Shown here piece by piece: positions 12,183 to 22,615 of a DNA stretch of 64,000 nt. The position numbers and the translations under genes are program-made. Numbering within the stretch: the first letter of the stretch is position 1; each line of letters starts with the position of its first letter. This DNA is from Citrus sinensis (taxonomy: Eukaryota > Streptophyta > Magnoliopsida > Sapindales > Rutaceae), in assembly GCF_022201045.2 (NCBI RefSeq), contig NC_068558.1, positions 49,207,501-49,271,500 of the forward strand, in the 5' to 3' direction. The notes below the pieces were generated by a model, which was not told the DNA's origin, did not search any database, and saw only the letters and a list, made by a program, of their open reading frames with translations.

Positions 12183-12568
12183 CTATCATTATAAAGCAAA
12201 TTATGCAAATAACCCTATCTATTTTTCTCACGTGACCATATAAAAATAAAAATTCTTTTATTACAGAACTTCTTTAATGATTCAGTGGGCAGTAGGTGTT
12301 TAACTAGGCTTATTTTTAATCAAGATTAACATTATAAAATTTTAAAAAGAGGGACTTTATAAGAGTTTTAAGAGAAGCAGACCCCTTACGTAGGACGTAT
12401 TTGTAGTGCTTTGCCGGTAAAACAGTGGATTATTCCTATTAAATTTAATATTACCTAAAAATATAAGTAAGTTTCGCTGTGAGATTCAATGTTAAAATAT
12501 AAGTTTGTTTCGCAAAAATTACGCAAATAAAAATTCAAAAGGATTTTCCTATTATAATATTTGTTATA

Positions 12569-12619
12569 ACTTACAGCCCAATTTTTTTTTTTTTTTTGAG
12601 AATACTTACAGCCCAATTT
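12569..12619. mobile_element. Poly(T) retroposition scar with 16-bp direct repeats
   Basis: The 16-bp sequence ACTTACAGCCCAATTT occurs at 12569-12584 and again, identical, at 12604-12619. Between them is only a T run ending in GAGAAT (19 nt). On the opposite strand this reads ATTCTC followed by poly(A), as if a poly(A)-tailed transcript had been inserted keeping nothing but its tail. Confidence 0.6.
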
Positions 12620-13332
12620 AAATATGCAGAAGTGAGTAATTTAAGCAGTGGGTTGGGTGGGCCAATTTACACTCTTTTAATTAAATTGTAAGTTCGGGAC
12701 ACCCAAATCAAGACTGACACGGTCAACGTCATTGTCCGCGATATCGATACGAGTGAGTAAACTTAAGCAATAATTAATTAAACATGGATACTTTACACGC
12801 GTGTGGTGACGTGGTGTTTGGCGAAACTTACTTTAGTTGTAAGTTGTTGACAAAAGCAGAGGCTGTTAAAGAAATTTCGCGATTTTGTTTTGTATTTTTG
12901 ATATTTCCTTTGAGGAGAAGTCTATGCTACAGCTTCTGTAAGTAACAGCAGCCAATGGGCAACTTTCACGGGTGCTAGAGGAGAGAGAAAGAGGTCCCAA
13001 CGCAAGGTGATGGAATGGAAATGGGAAAGTTCGAAGCTGTTACTTGCAGCTTCTGCACCTTAGCCACGTCCTTCATTTGAAGTTCCTAGAAGCCGAGGTG
13101 GAAAATGTACGTGGCTTGGATGTCAGCTGGAAATCGTCAAATAAAAAAAAAAAAAAATTCTATTTTTCAGAGTTTCGCTCACGCTCAGCCGCCAGAGTCC
13201 AAATATACAAGTCAGCACATAGGCAGGATCATCGTCCCAACTGTCAGATGCACTGCACAATACAATACATTGCTTTTGTTTTTGTGAAAACATTGGCGAG
13301 GGTCAAGCAATACATATAAAATAAAATAAAAA
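12620..13332. other. Intergenic stretch
   Basis: No gene is supported. A short imperfect repetition of 'cagcttctg' sequences occurs near 12930-12942 and 13043-13058. A + strand frame at 13044-13319 has no family resemblance and looks like chance. Confidence 0.4.
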
Positions 13333-14001
13333 GGTTAATTAGTCATGGGTGATACTTGTTTTGATAAATTTTTAAAAATTAATATATTTTTAAAAAATAT
13401 TTGAGTAGGTGACAATTTGTTAATTTTGTTGTTAACTTTAACGAAATAGTAAATTAATTGTAAAATAATATTTTTGCCACTAGAATTAATTAAAAAATGA
13501 CGTTTCTATCCCTATAATAGCTATAAAATGCCGTTTCTATCCCTACAATTAGTTACAAAATATATTTTTACCCCAAGTCAATTAATTTTTATTTTTTAAA
13601 TAGAAAAAATAATAAAAAATTACATCTAAGTGCAATTAACAGAATTTTTTGGTTAAATCATACATTTAAAAAAAAAATTGTTGTTGAATCAAACAAAATT
13701 TTCTTATTAAATTTAACGGCAAATTTGATTCAATAAGAATTTTTTTTAAAAAAAAAGATTTGTTCAATTTAACCAAAAAAAACTGTTAATTACACTTAGA
13801 TGTAATTTTTTAAATATTTTTTTCAATTTAAAAAATAAACAATAATTGAGTAGGGGGCAAAAGTATTATTTTGTAATTAATTTACTATTTTTATTAAAGT
13901 TAACAGAAAAATTAATGGATTATCAACTGCTCAAGTATTTTTTTAAAATGTGTCACATTTTTAAAATTTGTCAAAATATGGTCACTCATAGTGATTAATC
14001 C
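13333..14001. mobile_element. Foldback element with arms of about 300 bp
   Basis: The two halves of this 669-bp region are imperfect inverted copies of each other. Matching landmarks include GTTAACTTTAA with TAGTAAATTAATT in the left arm (about 13430-13460) and their complements at about 13880-13910, and CATCTAAGTG near 13624 against CACTTAGATG near 13793. The centre is near 13700. There is no coding frame. A transcript through it would fold into a very long hairpin. The flanks are A-rich and no certain target duplication can be set. Confidence 0.65.
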
Positions 14002-14452
14002 TGGAAAAAAAAAATTAAAAAGAGCCCAGAACATATATCACATGATTTAAGTTATGGATAATCAATCGGAATTGTATATGTAATTTGAATTAATAGGAGG
14101 TAATTAAGATTTTACTACATTTGCCACGAACATGACTTGGAATTTTCTCTTATCAAACCCACACGCCTGACGCCACATTTGAACTTTTTAATTTTTTAGT
14201 GAAGATTTCTCAAGTTTTCCAACGAAATTATTGACGCAGTCCAAGCCCACCTTAAAGGGTCAGGGTCATGTCGCACGTTGCCCTCACGCTTGGGTTGTTT
14301 TCTAACGGAAAAGACCAAATTGCCCATCGGAAGCCTTCGTTGACTGAAGCGCGGGCTGGTCCGAATATTAAACAAAGACGGAAAGCCAGAGAAACAACGT
14401 CTCTATTTCTCTTATCCTTCTCGTCACCTGCCTTGATTGCCTCACAAACAGC

Positions 14453-14459
14453 TATAAAA
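14453..14459 (+). promoter_or_regulatory. TATA box of the first BAP-like gene
   Basis: TATAAAA lies about 150 bp before the ATG at 14609, a normal distance for a plant gene with a 5' leader of about 120 nt. A W-box core TTGACT at 14340-14345 lies further upstream, which would suit WRKY-driven defence induction (inference). Confidence 0.5.
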
Positions 14460-14608
14460 ACCACTCGCCCCCATCCATCCATTAAATCTTCGAAAAGAGA
14501 AGTTAAACACGCATATTTGTTGTGTGCGTATAACACTTGCTTAATTGCCTCTCGAGCTCGGGCGTTGCATCAAAATCAATTACAAGCACGTGCAGTTGAA
14601 TTGAAACG

Positions 14609-15205
14609 ATGCTGGAAAAATCATCCTCCGGCTACCGCACGATAGAATTGACAGTACTATCAGGCGAAGACTTACGTATTGATCGGAGATTAATAAAGAA
14701 GAACGCATTCGCAATCGTACAAACGGATACTTCTTTCGATTATTGCACCACAAAAGTTGACGAATCAGGAGGAAGCCATCCTTCGTGGAACGAAAAGCTC
14801 GTTATCGAATTGCCCATGCATGCACGTTTTATTACTGTACAAGTACAATGCAAGAGCAAGAGTTCTTCCTCAGGGAATAATAATAATCACAACAAAATTG
14901 TTGGGTTTGCCAGAATACCTGTTTCAGATTTCATTGGAGGGTATGCTCCGGAAAATTATCTGCATTTTCTGAGTTATAGATTAAGGAATGCTAAAGGGGA
15001 CAAGAATGGGATTATAAACGTTTCCGTGAGATCACTTAAGGTGGCCGCGGATCAGCATGCAAGCAGCAGCAATTATTTGTCCAAGGCACCAAGACTGAAC
15101 GTGCAGGGTTATGTGCCTGCCTATTCGGGATTTGCTTCGGGATTCGGGGCTCCCGTTGGTGGAGTTGTCACTGGGGTTCCTGTTTGGTGCGCAAACCGTG
15201 CATAA
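14609..15205 (+). CDS. BAP2: C2-domain protein, BON1-associated protein (BAP) type
   Basis: This intronless gene encodes 198 residues. A single C2 domain covers roughly residues 10-145: TIELTVLSGEDLR opens the first strand, followed by the KKNAFAIVQTD strand, the SGGSHPSWNEKL segment typical of plant C2 proteins, and the VSDFIGGYAPENYLHFLSYRLR stretch shared with Arabidopsis BAP1 and BAP2. Those proteins bind phospholipids and the copine BON1 at the plasma membrane and restrain programmed cell death and defence. An Asn/Ser-rich insertion (SSSGNNNNHN) in the middle loop is absent from the neighbouring paralogue. The C-terminal third is low-complexity Gly/Val-rich and ends with PVW, a motif also found at the end of the paralogue at 17511-18068. 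Membership of the family is firm; the BAP1/BAP2 assignment is not. Confidence 0.85.
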   Translation: MLEKSSSGYRTIELTVLSGEDLRIDRRLIKKNAFAIVQTDTSFDYCTTKVDESGGSHPSWNEKLVIELPMHARFITVQVQCKSKSSSSGNNNNHNKIVGFARIPVSDFIGGYAPENYLHFLSYRLRNAKGDKNGIINVSVRSLKVAADQHASSSNYLSKAPRLNVQGYVPAYSGFASGFGAPVGGVVTGVPVWCANRA

Positions 15206-15471
15206 ATATGTAGATGCTTGTATGGATTAGTCATATACAGTATGGTTCTAAATCCCTACTATATTAGATACAGTATAAATCATTCATTCATTTGTTGATT
15301 CTTTTGTATAGAATGTACGCATATATATAACAGCAAAGGAAAGTAGTCCCCAAAGTGATAAAAGGGGGGAAACAGTTTAATTAATGGAGCGTTTTTAGAA
15401 GAAACTCTATCGAAGTGCATCTGCATTTACATGATTGGTAATTGAGGTCAAATGTTTTTGTAACACCTGTA

Positions 15472-15474
<3 letters not shown>

Positions 15475-15509
<35 letters not shown>
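15475..15509. repeat. (AAT)n microsatellite
   Basis: About twelve AAT/TAA units lie 270 bp downstream of the BAP-like stop. A (TA)10 tract follows at 15811-15830. Confidence 0.9.
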
Positions 15510-15513
<4 letters not shown>

Positions 15514-16011
15514 GACATGATCGGTTTGTTAAAGCTGGATCGCGTGTTCGCGCTTATCATACGGAAGTGACCGGTTCAACGTTGAAAATTGAATTGTTGT
15601 AACAGAAAACAACCTGGTGTAAGTTGCCAAATTCATAGACAATCAATATGAATGAAGTAGACCGCCTCTTGTATATATTATACGATCACTCACGTGTTAA
15701 AACAACCACGTGACTAGCAGATATGAATGAGATCGTCTAAAATGAGAACATTGATTTTTTAATTTGAACTGTTTTATCATTCTTATGTTCAATAACACTT
15801 TACAATACATTATATATATATATATATATAAAATATTAAAAAAAAAAAAACCAATTTACAGAGTTACGTTTTCCGACGAAAACTTTTGACTTGAAATTTA
15901 ACGTACCTTTCCAAGACTTCATGTCTTCATCCATTCTATTGCAAGATATAGAGTAGAAAGTGATAAAAGCAACGGGGTTCAGGGACGAGTCCCTTTTCAT
16001 CAATCTTGGCA

Positions 16012-16336
16012 TTTTTCATTTCCTTTATGATGCATTTATTTATTAGTAATCATAAGATATTAGAATGAGAATAAAAAATGAGAAATAAAATAAATAGTTA
16101 TTTAAACGGTAAGAATTAGAATTAATTATATTTTCATTGATGTATTTATTTTATTTTTGTATCGGAATGAATTTTCATTTCCTTTATGATGCATTTACTT
16201 ATTGGTAATCAGAATAAGTTAGAGTGGGAATGAAAAATGAGAAACAAAATAAATTATTTATTTAAACTGTAAAAATTAGAATTAGCTATATTTTCATTAT
16301 TGTATTTACTTTGTTTTGGCATCAGAATGAATTGTT
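16012..16336. repeat. Tandem duplication of a 159-bp unit
   Basis: Two head-to-tail copies begin with TTTCATTTCCTTTATGATGC (about 16014 and 16173) and both contain TTTAAAC, GTAAAAATTAGAATTA-like and TATATTTTCATT segments in the same order, with scattered differences. No coding frame. It may derive from an old MITE. Confidence 0.65.
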
Positions 16337-16464
16337 ACAAGTAAATAAAATGTGCTTAGTTAATTATAGTTATTACTATTATTATTTATAATAATTATTA
16401 TGATTATGATTATTATTAAAAAATTAATGTTAATATTAATACTAACATTAATAATAGTATCAAT

Positions 16465-16500
16465 GACGACGACGACGACGACGACAACAACAACAACAAC
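16465..16500. repeat. Compound (GAC)7(AAC)5 microsatellite
   Basis: Seven GAC units are followed directly by five AAC units, just before the hAT-like element that starts at 16543. Confidence 0.9.
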
Positions 16501-16542
16501 AAAAATAACAATATTTTTTTACTTTATTTTTTTTAAGGTTTC

Positions 16543-17318
16543 AATAGTGATGGCAATGGGCGCCACCCGTAGCGCGTTTGTCATTACCAAATCCAAACTC
16601 GCACAAAATATAAATTATCAAACCCGCCCGTAACCCGCAACGGGTTTTCATTTTTTTAAGAAAACCCACCCACTGTAGGTTTTGATAATTAACAAACTCG
16701 CAATGGTATCTGACAGATTTTTTGCGGGTTTGTACATTTAAAATCACAAATGTTCAATATATAAATTTACAATAATAACCTCAAATTCTACATAATATAC
16801 TCAATTTTAAATTTAACCAATGTAAATAAAAAATTAAAATTTCAACATCAATCCAACACAAATTCTCAAATTTAATTATAAAATACACAAATTCATTAAA
16901 AAAACCACAAACTAGTATCTAACAATAACAATTACATTTCATATTATCATTCAACACAAGTTCCAAGAGAAGATCTTCATTTCATTCACCATCATCGGCA
17001 CCCATCCAACATGATGCCTAAAATAATGATTAAGATTAATATTTTCAAAGAATAATACTTTCCAAATATTAATCCAAAAAAAATTATAATAATAAAATAA
17101 TTCCTATATTAAGTTAAAGAAAAATAGTCCATACAAAAACACTTTGGTTACTTGGTACTTTACATAATTACATTATTTTCTCTATATATTTTTAAGATTT
17201 AAAATTTTTAATTAAAATTAGATTAAAAATATTTTAAAAAATTGAATATTTATGCGGGTATCTTTTAGATATTAAACTAATATCAATTATCAAATATTAC
17301 GGGCACAATTGCGATCCC
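16543..17318. mobile_element. hAT-like non-autonomous element between the BAP paralogues
   Basis: A perfect 8-bp direct repeat AAGGTTTC flanks the region at 16535-16542 and 17319-17326. The left end reads AATAGTGATGGCAATGGGC and the right end, reverse complemented, GGGATCGCAATTG, so the terminal inverted repeats are short and imperfect, as in old hAT elements. The left part contains repeated ACCCGC/GCGGGT words. There is no transposase frame. Confidence 0.65.
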
Positions 17319-17510
17319 AAGGTTTCTAACATTTTTTTAACTTACCGCTGATAGATTCAATTCCATTAACGACTCTATAACAAAGAAGCATCGCAGTACT
17401 TTCCTTTATTCTTCGCGTCAACTTCCTTCCTAAATGCTATATATATATATATATAATCACAATCCATCAGACCATCACCATCGCATCCTCAGAAATCAGA
17501 ATCACTACAT

Positions 17511-18068
17511 ATGGAGAATTCTTGCTCATCCCATTCCCGGACGGTGGAAATCACAGTCTTGTCAGCCGAAGATCTTCGCGTTGACGGAAGATCAGTGAAA
17601 AAGAAAGCATTCGCCGTCGTTAAACTCGACCCGTTTAACAATCGTGTCACGAAAGTCGATGCCATCGGTGGAAGTTATCCTGCGTGGGACGAAAAGCTCG
17701 TGATGAAGCTGCCAATGCACGTCACCTTTATAACCCTAGAAGTACAATGCAGGACTTGTTCTGGTTCTGGGGACAGGCTTGTTGGGAGAGCCACGTTGCT
17801 CGTTTCGGATTTTATTGGAGGCTATGTGCCGGAAAATCATCTGAATTTTTTGAGTTATTTGTTGAGAGATGCGAGAGGGATCAGGAGTGGGATTCTTAAT
17901 GTTTCCGTCAGAGTGAAAGAGGGATCAGGATTGGGATTATTGAAGTCAAGGTACGAGTATTGTTCATCGTCTCCATCGGCGCAACAAAAGCCAGTTATTG
18001 GTGCAGATGCGAAGAAGTTTAATGGACTTGTTGCTGAGATTCCTGTTTGGAATCCGTATCCCGTCTGA
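17511..18068 (+). CDS. BAP2: C2-domain protein, BAP type, tandem paralogue
   Basis: This intronless gene encodes 185 residues and is co-linear with the gene at 14609: TVEITVLSAEDLRVDGRSVKKKAFAV (in two parts), IGGSYPAWDEKLVMKLPMH, VSDFIGGYVPENHLNFLSYLLRDA and a terminal PVW. It lacks the Asn-rich loop insertion of its neighbour, and its C-terminal tail is different and shorter. The two clearly arose by tandem duplication, followed by substantial divergence of tail and promoter. A TA-rich tract at 17440-17456 supplies a TATA-like element about 60 bp before the ATG. The likely role is membrane-associated regulation of cell death through copine partners (known for the family, not shown here). 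Confidence 0.85.
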   Translation: MENSCSSHSRTVEITVLSAEDLRVDGRSVKKKAFAVVKLDPFNNRVTKVDAIGGSYPAWDEKLVMKLPMHVTFITLEVQCRTCSGSGDRLVGRATLLVSDFIGGYVPENHLNFLSYLLRDARGIRSGILNVSVRVKEGSGLGLLKSRYEYCSSSPSAQQKPVIGADAKKFNGLVAEIPVWNPYPV

Positions 18069-18793
18069 TATTTTGATGGGTCCTCTCTCTTTTTCTGTTT
18101 TTTAAAGAAATTAATTGTGCAGGACATGATTAAATAAAGGAATTTTGTTCAGGATTAGCAAACATATTCCTTGCCTTAAATTTTCTTGCGATGTTTCTTG
18201 ACGAATTATATTTAATTTGTGTATTTCTTCACTCTCACGCCTATGGCCATCTTTGTCGCATGTGCGGCCTTAAAGCATTGAATCCTCTAAACTTAAAGAA
18301 AAAAAAGACTAAAATCTTTAAAAAAATTAAATCAGAAGAGGATCCATAACAAAAAGTGCACCAAAGATCTGATGTTTGGCATCAGGACACAGGGACGACT
18401 CTCCGCTGGGCTCCTAATTGTTGAGCAATGAAGACACCTGCCACTTGCATTTTCTTTGGTCGATGCCGGTGATCAGTGACTAATCTTCCATTATAAACAT
18501 TAACTGCAGTAGATTACATAAAAGTTTTAGCTATATTATATTAGCTTTAGAATATACATTAACTGCAGTATCCGGCCAATACATAATTAGACCATATTTC
18601 CGGAACTTTGATCTAGAACAAAAATATACCTAAACGACGTGGAAAAACTAGAACAAGCAACCTGCAAATACAGTGAGACTACACTGGTTAACCCAACTTT
18701 GAGTGAAGCTCTTGTTGCTAGTGTGTGGAGCACACTTCATATACATCCCAGAAACCAGCTCTATTCAGCTCTCGAATGGAAAACTACGACTTT
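18069..18793. other. Convergent 3' flanks
   Basis: This stretch lies between the BAP paralogue stop and the RING-gene stop, which face each other. It should hold both 3' UTRs. No other gene is visible. Confidence 0.5.
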
Positions 18794-21542
18794 CTAAACC
18801 TCTTCGCTGCCTCTTTCATTGCTCATTTTTAGAATGTTGAATTTGCAAAGAGGACATGTAGAATTGATGTACAACCACTTGTCTAAGCAAGAGCAGTGGA
18901 AATGGTGTAGGCAAGGAAGTTCCCGCAGCTCAGTTCCATCATCATAAGCAGAAAGGCAGATGCAACACTCCTGCAAACATGAAATATCTCAAGTCTAAAA
19001 TTGTTATTTATTTTTCATCGTAATTTGACAGTAGATGTATCAATAATTAGACATATGGTGCTCATTTGTATTTGAATCTGGGACTTCCGGAGTTAAGTAT
19101 TTGTTGCTGTCGTTCATGGCATTTGGGATGCCAATCTAATGCATACAGGCTAGAGCCATAGGCATAAATCCTAGGCTTTACTACACTCAAGAAGCTAATA
19201 TATCCAAGAACATTCTAAAACTTCTAGAAACATAAAACGCAACATAGAGAGAGACTTACAGCATCATCCTCAGAAATAACATGTTCCATTGGCATATCAG
19301 TGTCACATTCAATCATTATCCCTCCAAAAGGTTCTTGAATCTCACCATTAACTTTCTCTAAACCATCTATCCTGCTGAATTTGAATTTCGGCAATCGATC
19401 AATCTCTTCTTCGGTGGCTCCTTCCTGCATCATGGATGTAGAGCAAATGGAAGAGTAAAGCTTCAAAACTGAACAAATGAGAGGAATCCAAACAGTCAAA
19501 CCAGCATAACAATCCCCACATAGGAAGAATATTACAAGCACATGCTACACAGAATATTCGAACTACCAGATGGCTGCATTCGAACAAAGATTTTTCACAG
19601 CTCTAAGACGATAACAATATCCCCCAAGATAAGTTTCCAAGATGAGTTATTATTATTACTATGATTATTATTATTATTTTTGGTAAGATGAATTATTTAT
19701 TTTAAGCATATCCACAAACACCAATCTTATTTCTGTTATTTTTTTTCTCTGAATGCAATCGAAAGATGAAAATCAAAGAAGACCAGCAAAATTGTATCTA
19801 CATGTTCTATTGCTCATGCAAAATATGCTCTCCAACCACAAATACACCAAGTCTTTGAATTAGTTGAGCCGCCTACTACTTCAAACAGACCACGTATAAC
19901 AACAGAAAGATGCAAAATGTAAAAGCACTGAGGTGATGTTGATAAAAATAAATAGAGTCGCATATATCAGAAGCACTTCATTGACATTCCAAGAACTCGC
20001 ACTTATTTCAATAAAGCAATAAAATGCTTTTAGATTAAATCTGCTCAGGCATGGAATTGGAGCCTAGCTTATTAAGTACTTTATTCCCAGCACATTTAAG
20101 TCACTCTTTCAATGGAAACTTCTAGCATAAAATGTACTTATTTTACAACTATATCCTAAACTCTTGCCACAATGATTCACACTAAGTTTTGTGTATACCC
20201 AAGTTAATTGCACAGAGCATATATTTCAACACTTTACAATAACCATATGAACTGTATTGGTCACCTTACGCCTTCAATGGTTTTCATTTTTCTTGCTCAA
20301 ACTATTTTATTTATTTATTTTTTTCAAATATGTTTAACTTCTTATGTCCAAATGAAAGAGAAAGAGAGGTTCAAAAACCAATACACTCAAAGAGAACGAA
20401 AAGAAACTTTGGAAATATCATATCAACATGAATTCAAAGATATTCACCGTACATTACCCGCTCTGTCAATGCATAGAGTATTCCAAGTATACAAGGAAGA
20501 CAGCAACAAACAGCAATACCAATGAGGCATGCCACACCAACACAGATCATAACAAAGACCACATCAAAAGCAAGGAATGTAACACAAAGCCTGCAAAACA
20601 AACCCATTTAATCTCTATGAGCAAAGAAAACAAATATGTGCAATTTTTTTTTTTTTTTTTGAGAACAAACATTTTAATTTATACTAACCAATAAAGCTGC
20701 GGCGAACAACTTATCAAAGTTTCACCACTTGCAGTTATCCAGTAGAACCCAACAATCCACCACAAAAATGAAAAAAATGTATTTGCTGACTCCAAATTCT
20801 TTGCTACACTGCATCCATAAAAGCAAACAAATTAAAGCTATATTTGGGAAATTAAACAAATAAAATATCAAGCATAAGTGGATATTTAGTTGATAAGCAT
20901 TAGCTGGCAAGTAAAAATGAACATTCACCGAATACTTTAACTACTGTGCAAACATTCAAAGTTAAGTGAAACATTCTTCTAGTTCTAGAAACAAAATAAT
21001 AATAATTGTGAGCTCTACCTGCTATCATTTTCACCATGAAACCGCTCTTCTTCATCACCGGTGACAGTAGTACTGCTGGACCCAGAAACGGAATCACCAA
21101 AAACAACACCTTCCCCTCGGCGCCTTCTTTTGAACTCCAAAGAGACGCAAAAAACGTGAAACAAACACTGCAAAGCGTAACCAACAATCCGGAGCCTTAG
21201 AGGCACCTCAGGCTTTTCGTTTATACTCACACCCAACACTGCGAAGGCAACAATTACAAATACCAAATTCCACAGGACATCAAGCACTATAATGGGCCTC
21301 GAGTAAGCCCAGTAGCTTTGACGCTCCTCCAGCTGCTCCGCCGCCGTTTCCCTCACGCGCACCGATGGCTCTCGTAGCATCAACCGCCTCCCGCTAGCGC
21401 GTCTGAGGAGTCGCGCCGCGGCGCCCCGTAACGGAGGTGGCGGACGGCGGAGTAGACGGCGGCTTCGAATGAGGTGGTCGGGGAGTGAGTGAGCTAAGAG
21501 TGGTGACGTTTCCGCGGCGTCTGCTGGGGGGTTCATTCGCAT
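18794..21542 (-). CDS. Membrane-anchored RING-H2 E3 ubiquitin ligase
   Basis: Five exons on the minus strand join in frame to 372 residues: 21019-21542, 20689-20808, 20458-20590, 19260-19424 and 18794-18970. The N-terminal part is Arg/Leu-rich and soluble. It is followed by several hydrophobic segments: [21 protein letters not shown] near 86-106, a second near 118-132, [17 protein letters not shown] in exon 2, and a long hydrophobic stretch with [18 protein letters not shown] in exon 3. The cytosolic C-terminus ends with a C3H2C3 RING: CCIC at 316-319, CLHHFHCSC, then CPLC. Architecture and length match the At1g12760/At4g11680-like ligases, which transfer ubiquitin from E2 enzymes to membrane-associated targets. 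The substrate is unknown. Met1 and Met3 are both possible starts. Confidence 0.9.
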
Positions 21543-22615
21543 TCGACGACTGAAAGTGAACTGAAATCAACTAGCGTTTCGAGACAAATTTCAAGAATTG
21601 GATTCGGGTTTTGATATAAGGGTGATTTGGTGGGTTGATGTGAAGAGGGACTTAATTTGGAAACCATGAATTTTGTTTGATATTTGGGTGTTCGGAGATG
21701 ATTTTTCAGGGGGCAAAAAAATAAAATAAAAATAAAAAGCGAGTACGTCCCGAGCATTTGAGTTTCTCGGGGCAGTTTTGAAAGAGAGTTTTACTTTTAC
21801 CCACCCCTTGCCGTTTATAAATTACTTGTACTCAAATGGCTAGAGCCCAAGTGGCCAGAGCCACTCGTTTATAAATGTAAAATAAATAGTTTCAGTCTCT
21901 ATAAATGTATTATAGAAATTTAATTTAAATATTTTTTTTTTAAGTTTTAGAATTTGAGTGAAGGTAGTTTTTTTTTCAGGTTGGAAATTTGACGTCCCTC
22001 GAATATTTGAGAGGGTTAAAAATTTGAGCGGTGTCATGTCAATATTAATATCAACAAATCTCAGTATATACATATATAATTATACATATCAGTTATATTT
22101 TTATGTAATATAAGTTATAATTTAAATAATAGTATCGTGTCATAAAAAAAAAAAAATTACTTATACTCGCGGCGTTTACCGATTAATTATTTTCATAATT
22201 CCGTAGCGAATTTTAAAAATATATATATGCAGCGTGTATGAAATTTTAAGAACTGAGGAGAGCGAATAAGCAAGTGGAATGACAAGAAAGGAGTTGTGGT
22301 GTCAGGTGTGAACGAACGAAACGAACGAGTCACAGCCCAGACGACAAGGTCAAATTATCATGCAAAGAGATGGAGGCGGTAGATTGTCGAAGCTTTTGTT
22401 TTCAAATTCAAAATCGGTTTTTTTTTTTTAAATGCAGAAACAAGAAGACGTGTCTCTCAGATGTAGACCAACAGCTGTCCTACTCCTACGTGAAAGTTCC
22501 CGCCAAGTGGCTTTTAAACTCCATGTAACTCAACTCCACGGAGGACCCACATATATTTTGGCCAATATTATCCGTGAGTTCTTGTATAAACCGCGAAAAA
22601 AAAAGAAAAGCGGTT
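21543..22615. other. Divergent promoter region of the RING and PPR genes
   Basis: The two genes are transcribed away from this stretch. It is AT-rich, with A runs near 22145-22156 and T runs near 22420. No coding exon is visible. Confidence 0.5.

Noticed and set aside
14268-14645. 125-codon open frame on the + strand overlapping the BAP start
   Set aside because: It covers the promoter, TATA box and leader of the BAP-like gene in another frame and shows no domain.
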